From the NCBI GenBank assembly GCA_964442525.1, contig CAYTZO010000014.1, forward strand, positions 1 through 22,395: a DNA stretch of 22,395 bases, in the 5' to 3' direction. Origin of the DNA: CAYTZO01 sp964442525. Its GTDB lineage: Bacteria; Patescibacteriota; Microgenomatia; UBA10105; UBA927. A program made the translations under genes and the position numbers. Shown here piece by piece: positions 19,902 to 22,395 of the stretch. Under the pieces are notes generated by a model, which saw only the letters and a program-made list of their open reading frames with translations, was not told where the DNA came from and searched no databases. Within the stretch, counting starts at the first letter, position 1. Each line of letters begins with the position of its first letter.

Positions 19902-20501
19902 ATGAATCGGAATGTTCTGATAGGTTTGATTTTGGCAGTGCTTCTTCTTGGCGGCGGCTACGTGGTCGTAAACAAAAAGACAACTCCCCCAGGTTCGTCA
20001 ACAAAGACGGGCGGGGGCGTTTTTTCTTCCGTACGGGATGCTCTTTCTAAATCCTTAACGCTTGAGTGTGCGTTCACTGACGAACAGGGCAGGCAAACAA
20101 AGGCATACATTAAAAACGGGGCAGTGCGTTCTGATTTCACCGGCGCGACCGCCAATGAGTCGGGTAGTGTAATTATGAAAGATAAAAAAATCTACTTCTG
20201 GAATGCTCAGGGCGGGTTCATGATGACCCAGCCGGAAGTGACGCCGGGAGCTTCGCAAGGGACGAAGGAAGAGAAAACGCCGGCGAGCGTCGGCGATGTC
20301 GTGAGTACTCTTGAAAAGTATAAAAACGAGTGCAAGCCGTCGGTAGTGAGCGATAGCCTGTTTACTCCGCCATCAAACGTTACGTTTCAAGATTTTTCCA
20401 AAGCGTTTCAGGGTTCCTCAGGTGCGGGCGGCGTCAATGCGGTTCCTTCCATAGACTATAAAGCCTACACGCAGCAGCCCCCCGCGACCCCCTCCGAATA
20501 A
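19902..20501 (+). CDS. anchored extracytoplasmic protein, unknown
   Basis: A 199-residue protein. A short basic head and a hydrophobic segment (VLIGLILAVLLLGGGYVVV, about 5-23) anchor or export it; there is no lipobox Cys. The outer part starts with a Gly/Thr/Pro linker, then SSVRDALSKSLTLECAFTDEQGRQTKAYIKNGAVRSDFTG and SVIMKDKKIYFWNAQGGFMM, a beta-meander resembling LolA/DUF4412-like domains in which short strands report on a bound hydrophobic ligand; this resemblance is by eye. Two Cys (C55 in the LECAF strand, and KNECKPS near residue 146) could form a disulfide. The tail is Pro/Gln-rich. It lies after the sigma/DUF5667 transcript and converges with the glycosyltransferase gene; a role in the cell envelope is inferred. 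Confidence 0.7.
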   Translation: MNRNVLIGLILAVLLLGGGYVVVNKKTTPPGSSTKTGGGVFSSVRDALSKSLTLECAFTDEQGRQTKAYIKNGAVRSDFTGATANESGSVIMKDKKIYFWNAQGGFMMTQPEVTPGASQGTKEEKTPASVGDVVSTLEKYKNECKPSVVSDSLFTPPSNVTFQDFSKAFQGSSGAGGVNAVPSIDYKAYTQQPPATPSE

Positions 20502-20514
20502 CATCAGAACATCA

Positions 20515-20567
20515 GGGACGGTCCTTGAATTTAGCGCTACAATCATCCGGAAATTGCATAGTTTGTT
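20515..20567 (+). repeat. left inverted repeat of the glycosyltransferase unit
   Basis: Located in the 92-bp space between two convergent genes. The outer block contains GGAC-G-GTCC. An 8-bp direct pair AACATCAG precedes it. Confidence 0.85.
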
Positions 20568-20593
20568 TTTGGAAGTCGCCCGCTGAGGAGTAC

Positions 20594-22213
20594 TTACCGG
20601 GAAGAGGTGAGTTCTTCGTAAATATTCACGCGTACACCGAGCTCTTCAAACGTTTTTGACGCAAAAAGCCGGTAGTCCGGATCGGAGGCAAGAGCAGAGA
20701 TTTTTGCAACATCGAGGAGATTGTACAGCGTGAATTCCCGCGTATAGTAGCGCGAGATAGGCAAGATTTCTATGGTGACAATATACCCTGCGTCCGGGCG
20801 AATGGCTAGAGGCGTTTGCATGGGATATTCTGTAGCCAGAAGGCTCAGGAACTTCGGAGAAAAGACGTCAGAGTATCCAATGACGCCATAAATACGGTCA
20901 TATCCGGTCGTTCGCAGGGCGTAGAGGAAAACGTCCCGGGGATGTTCTTTTGCCTGCCAGGGATCGGTCTGCGTCCAGAAGGATTTGTCATAGGTAAACC
21001 AGAGATCCCGGTAGTCGAGCTCGTTATATACCGGAAACCTCAAACTATAGGAACCGGTCGCATAGACCATTCTTCGAAACGGCGCTGAGGCAAAAAGTGC
21101 GAGGCCTGTCGTAAAAAGGACAATGGTGAAGGTAACAGAAAAATATCGTGCATGGTATTTATCCAAAACCCGCTGGATCGTCCAGGCCGTAAGGAGGAAG
21201 AGTGCCGGGACAACGGTTGCTATATATCTCTCATGGAGGTTGTTTGTCCATAGTCCGACGGCGCCGGCGTTAATAAGGATCAGCGATACAAGAAAACGGA
21301 TCTGATAATACTTTTTGATAAACAACAAACTATAGCCGAGACTTGCGATGACGATAAGGCCGAGGATGGGGTGAACGGTATAAAGATATAGGATTGCACG
21401 GGGATAAAAAAGTATTTTATCACCAACTGATCCGATGCCGACCGTTACCTCGTTTTGCAACGTAAATACCATAAAAGGTTTGGTTTTTTCTAAGAGCATC
21501 CAGATGAGGCCGACGGTTGCTATGGCAGTAAGGATGGTTGCAAAAACACCGGAAAGTTGTTTATTCCAGTCAGGCAACTTTGGGCCAATCACGCGTTCTA
21601 TCGTGATGGCGATGATGACGATTCCTGCATAATTGTATTTGGTTAGGATAAGGAGGGCGACTGCCGTGCCGGTAAGAAGCGCCCAGCTAACTCTTCCTGT
21701 CTCGCGGGCGTGAAAATACGAAAAGATGACGGCGAGCGTAAGAGCAGTCCCGATCATTTCCTTGAGGTTCAGCCCGGCAAGGACCAGAAAAATGGGGGAG
21801 ACTGCATAGAGCCAGAGGGCGATAAATCCGGCGTTTTGCAGTGACTTTTTGTCTGACGGCATAAGGGGAGCGATCATATAGATCAGAAATCCGCCGAGGA
21901 GAAACCAAAAAAGATTCGCGATGCGGGCATTTTCTATGGTAAATCCGAACGGAAAAAGCACGAGTCCCAGAAACCACGATTGAAAGGGCGGTAAGACGTA
22001 TTGATTGAGCGTGTTGGTGAAAAATGAAGCGGAATCTCCCGACCGAAGCGCGGTAAAGATTATGTACCCGCGCCACATGTACGACCCTTCATCCCAGTTC
22101 ACGACTGCGTAGGGGATAAGGGAGCGCAAGACAAATGCCGCAGCGGCAAAAAGAAGGATAAGAGCTGCAGTCCGGGTGAGCCAGTCAAAGAAAAACCTTT
22201 TCATTGAGTTCAT
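20594..22213 (-). CDS. GT-C family glycosyltransferase (PMT/ArnT-like)
   Basis: A 539-residue membrane protein with about ten to twelve hydrophobic segments. After the first one (about 13-33) comes VVNWDEGSYMWRGY with D41-E42, the catalytic acidic pair of GT-C enzymes of the GT39/83 type, then LNQYVLPPFQSWFLGLVLFPFG, the amphipathic segment before the second helix. LWTNNLHERYIATVVPALFLL near residue 325 is the conserved H-E-R-Y region. The C-terminal 150 residues form a soluble outer domain. It should transfer a sugar from a polyprenyl-phosphate donor at the outer face; the acceptor is unknown. The start at 22213 (MNSMKRFFF) is chosen from the TATAAT at 22231-22226; the longer frame up to 22351 runs through the right inverted repeat and is not plausible. 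ATG 22204 is a possible alternative. Confidence 0.85.
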   Translation of the reverse strand: MNSMKRFFFDWLTRTAALILLFAAAAFVLRSLIPYAVVNWDEGSYMWRGYIIFTALRSGDSASFFTNTLNQYVLPPFQSWFLGLVLFPFGFTIENARIANLFWFLLGGFLIYMIAPLMPSDKKSLQNAGFIALWLYAVSPIFLVLAGLNLKEMIGTALTLAVIFSYFHARETGRVSWALLTGTAVALLILTKYNYAGIVIIAITIERVIGPKLPDWNKQLSGVFATILTAIATVGLIWMLLEKTKPFMVFTLQNEVTVGIGSVGDKILFYPRAILYLYTVHPILGLIVIASLGYSLLFIKKYYQIRFLVSLILINAGAVGLWTNNLHERYIATVVPALFLLTAWTIQRVLDKYHARYFSVTFTIVLFTTGLALFASAPFRRMVYATGSYSLRFPVYNELDYRDLWFTYDKSFWTQTDPWQAKEHPRDVFLYALRTTGYDRIYGVIGYSDVFSPKFLSLLATEYPMQTPLAIRPDAGYIVTIEILPISRYYTREFTLYNLLDVAKISALASDPDYRLFASKTFEELGVRVNIYEELTSSR

Positions 22214-22225
22214 GCCGGCTCTTTT

Positions 22226-22231
22226 ATTATA
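22226..22231 (-). promoter_or_regulatory. consensus -10 for the glycosyltransferase gene
   Basis: TATAAT on the minus strand, 12 nt before the ATG at 22213. The matching -35 position, 17 bp upstream, reads TAGTTT and lies in the inner block of the right inverted repeat, so the repeat may supply part of the promoter. Confidence 0.5.
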
Positions 22232-22245
22232 TACTTGATTGAGCG

Positions 22246-22298
22246 AACAAACTATGCAATTTCTGGGGCATTCTGACGCTAAATTCAAGGACCGTCCC
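22246..22298 (-). repeat. right inverted repeat of the glycosyltransferase unit
   Basis: Reverse complement of 20515-20567 with 46 of 53 matches: the outer 22 bp and inner 17 bp are identical. Confidence 0.85.
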
Positions 22299-22346
22299 CA
22301 AATGTACAAATGTAGAAAATCGCAACATCCGCAAGCGTTCTTATCC

Positions 22347-22360
22347 GCCAAACGTTTGGC
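22347..22360. repeat. 14-bp perfect palindrome, possible operator
   Basis: GCCAAACGTTTGGC is fully self-complementary, 13 bp before the start codon of the gene at 22374 and outside the inverted-repeat unit. Confidence 0.45.
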
Positions 22361-22373
22361 TGGCAGGAGTAAA

Positions 22374-22395
22374 ATGAAAGCGATTGTTGCATCAA
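22374..22395 (+). CDS. start of a gene cut by the window end
   Basis: ATG at 22374 opens MKAIVAS and runs off the window. AGGAG ends 4 nt before it, a good ribosome binding site. Too little is visible to name the product. Confidence 0.45.

Larger units (their letters stand above)
20515..22298 (-). mobile_element. 1.78-kb unit with 53-bp inverted ends carrying a glycosyltransferase
   Basis: The left end (20515-20567) and right end (22246-22298) are inverted repeats of 53 bp each: an outer 22-bp block identical in both and beginning GGGACGGTCC, a central 14-bp block that differs (7 of 14 match), and an inner 17-bp identical block ending TAGTTTGTT. Overall 46 of 53 positions match. The GGGACGGTCC core is almost palindromic and recalls the ends associated with IS200-like REP-type Y1 transposases. 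The only gene inside is a GT-C glycosyltransferase; there is no transposase. It may be a gene caught between two opposite palindromic elements or a mobilisable cassette. Confidence 0.55.

Noticed and set aside
20502..20593. Terminator between the convergent genes at 20501 and 20594
   Set aside because: GGAC/GTCC is a short stem without a following U-run; it is part of the long inverted repeat instead.
22214..22351. 46-codon upstream extension of the glycosyltransferase
   Set aside because: The extension runs through the inverted repeat and lies upstream of the TATAAT; its Cys-rich residues have no homology to GT-C N-termini.
1..22395. tRNA, rRNA or CRISPR array
   Set aside because: No cloverleaf with a T-loop GGTTCGA-type sequence, no rRNA-like stretch and no regularly spaced repeats were found by eye.

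Overview
The window looks like a piece of a reduced bacterial genome of the Candidate Phyla Radiation (Patescibacteria), most likely Microgenomates. This is inferred from the gene content (DUF5680, a sigma factor paired with a DUF5667 protein, a stand-alone four-helix-bundle 'IVS' protein, PhnP-like and HIT proteins, short CPR-style hypotheticals), tight gene packing with ATGA/TAATG overlaps, the standard code with TGA as stop, and many start codons 6-12 nt behind a -10 element. Four runs of exactly 100 N mark scaffold joins; no rRNA, tRNA or CRISPR array was seen.

Layout: 1-2072 holds a DUF5680 fragment, an unknown protein, a DHH-like phosphoesterase and a HIT protein, the last two interrupted by a gap. 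2125-4789 is a translation/replication operon: rpsU, yqeY, ybeY, dnaX, ybaB (cut by a gap). 5007-9333 is ahcY, an unknown helical protein, a HAD phosphatase, prs, recR and a MIP18-type Fe-S assembly protein. 9375-13096 has a charged hypothetical, a GT-C-like membrane protein, cysS and a convergent membrane-anchored small protein. 13159-16740 is rmuC followed by a folate/thymidylate cluster (5-formyl-THF cyclo-ligase, thyA, folA). 16747-20501 has an alpha/beta hydrolase, a metallo-beta-lactamase-fold protein, a sigma factor with a DUF5667 membrane partner, a small SD-led membrane ORF with a terminator, and an anchored extracytoplasmic protein. 20515-22298 is a membrane glycosyltransferase gene enclosed by long inverted repeats; a new gene begins at 22374.

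Two units look mobile. One, 15828-16268, sits between thyA and folA: a four-helix-bundle protein of the 23S rRNA intervening-sequence family between 30-bp imperfect inverted repeats, with the right arm supplying the folA start codon. The other is the 1.78-kb unit 20515-22298, whose 53-bp inverted ends carry a GGGACGGTCC-type palindrome and enclose a GT-C glycosyltransferase gene with no transposase.

One gap (16848-16947) is an assembly artefact: the same 55 bp stand on both sides of it, and merging them restores one reading frame of 203 codons. A third theme is leaderless or near-leaderless transcription: at least five genes have a -10 hexamer 6-7 nt before the start codon and no Shine-Dalgarno sequence, while some operon-internal genes and the long-leader gene at 19620 have clear Shine-Dalgarno sites.
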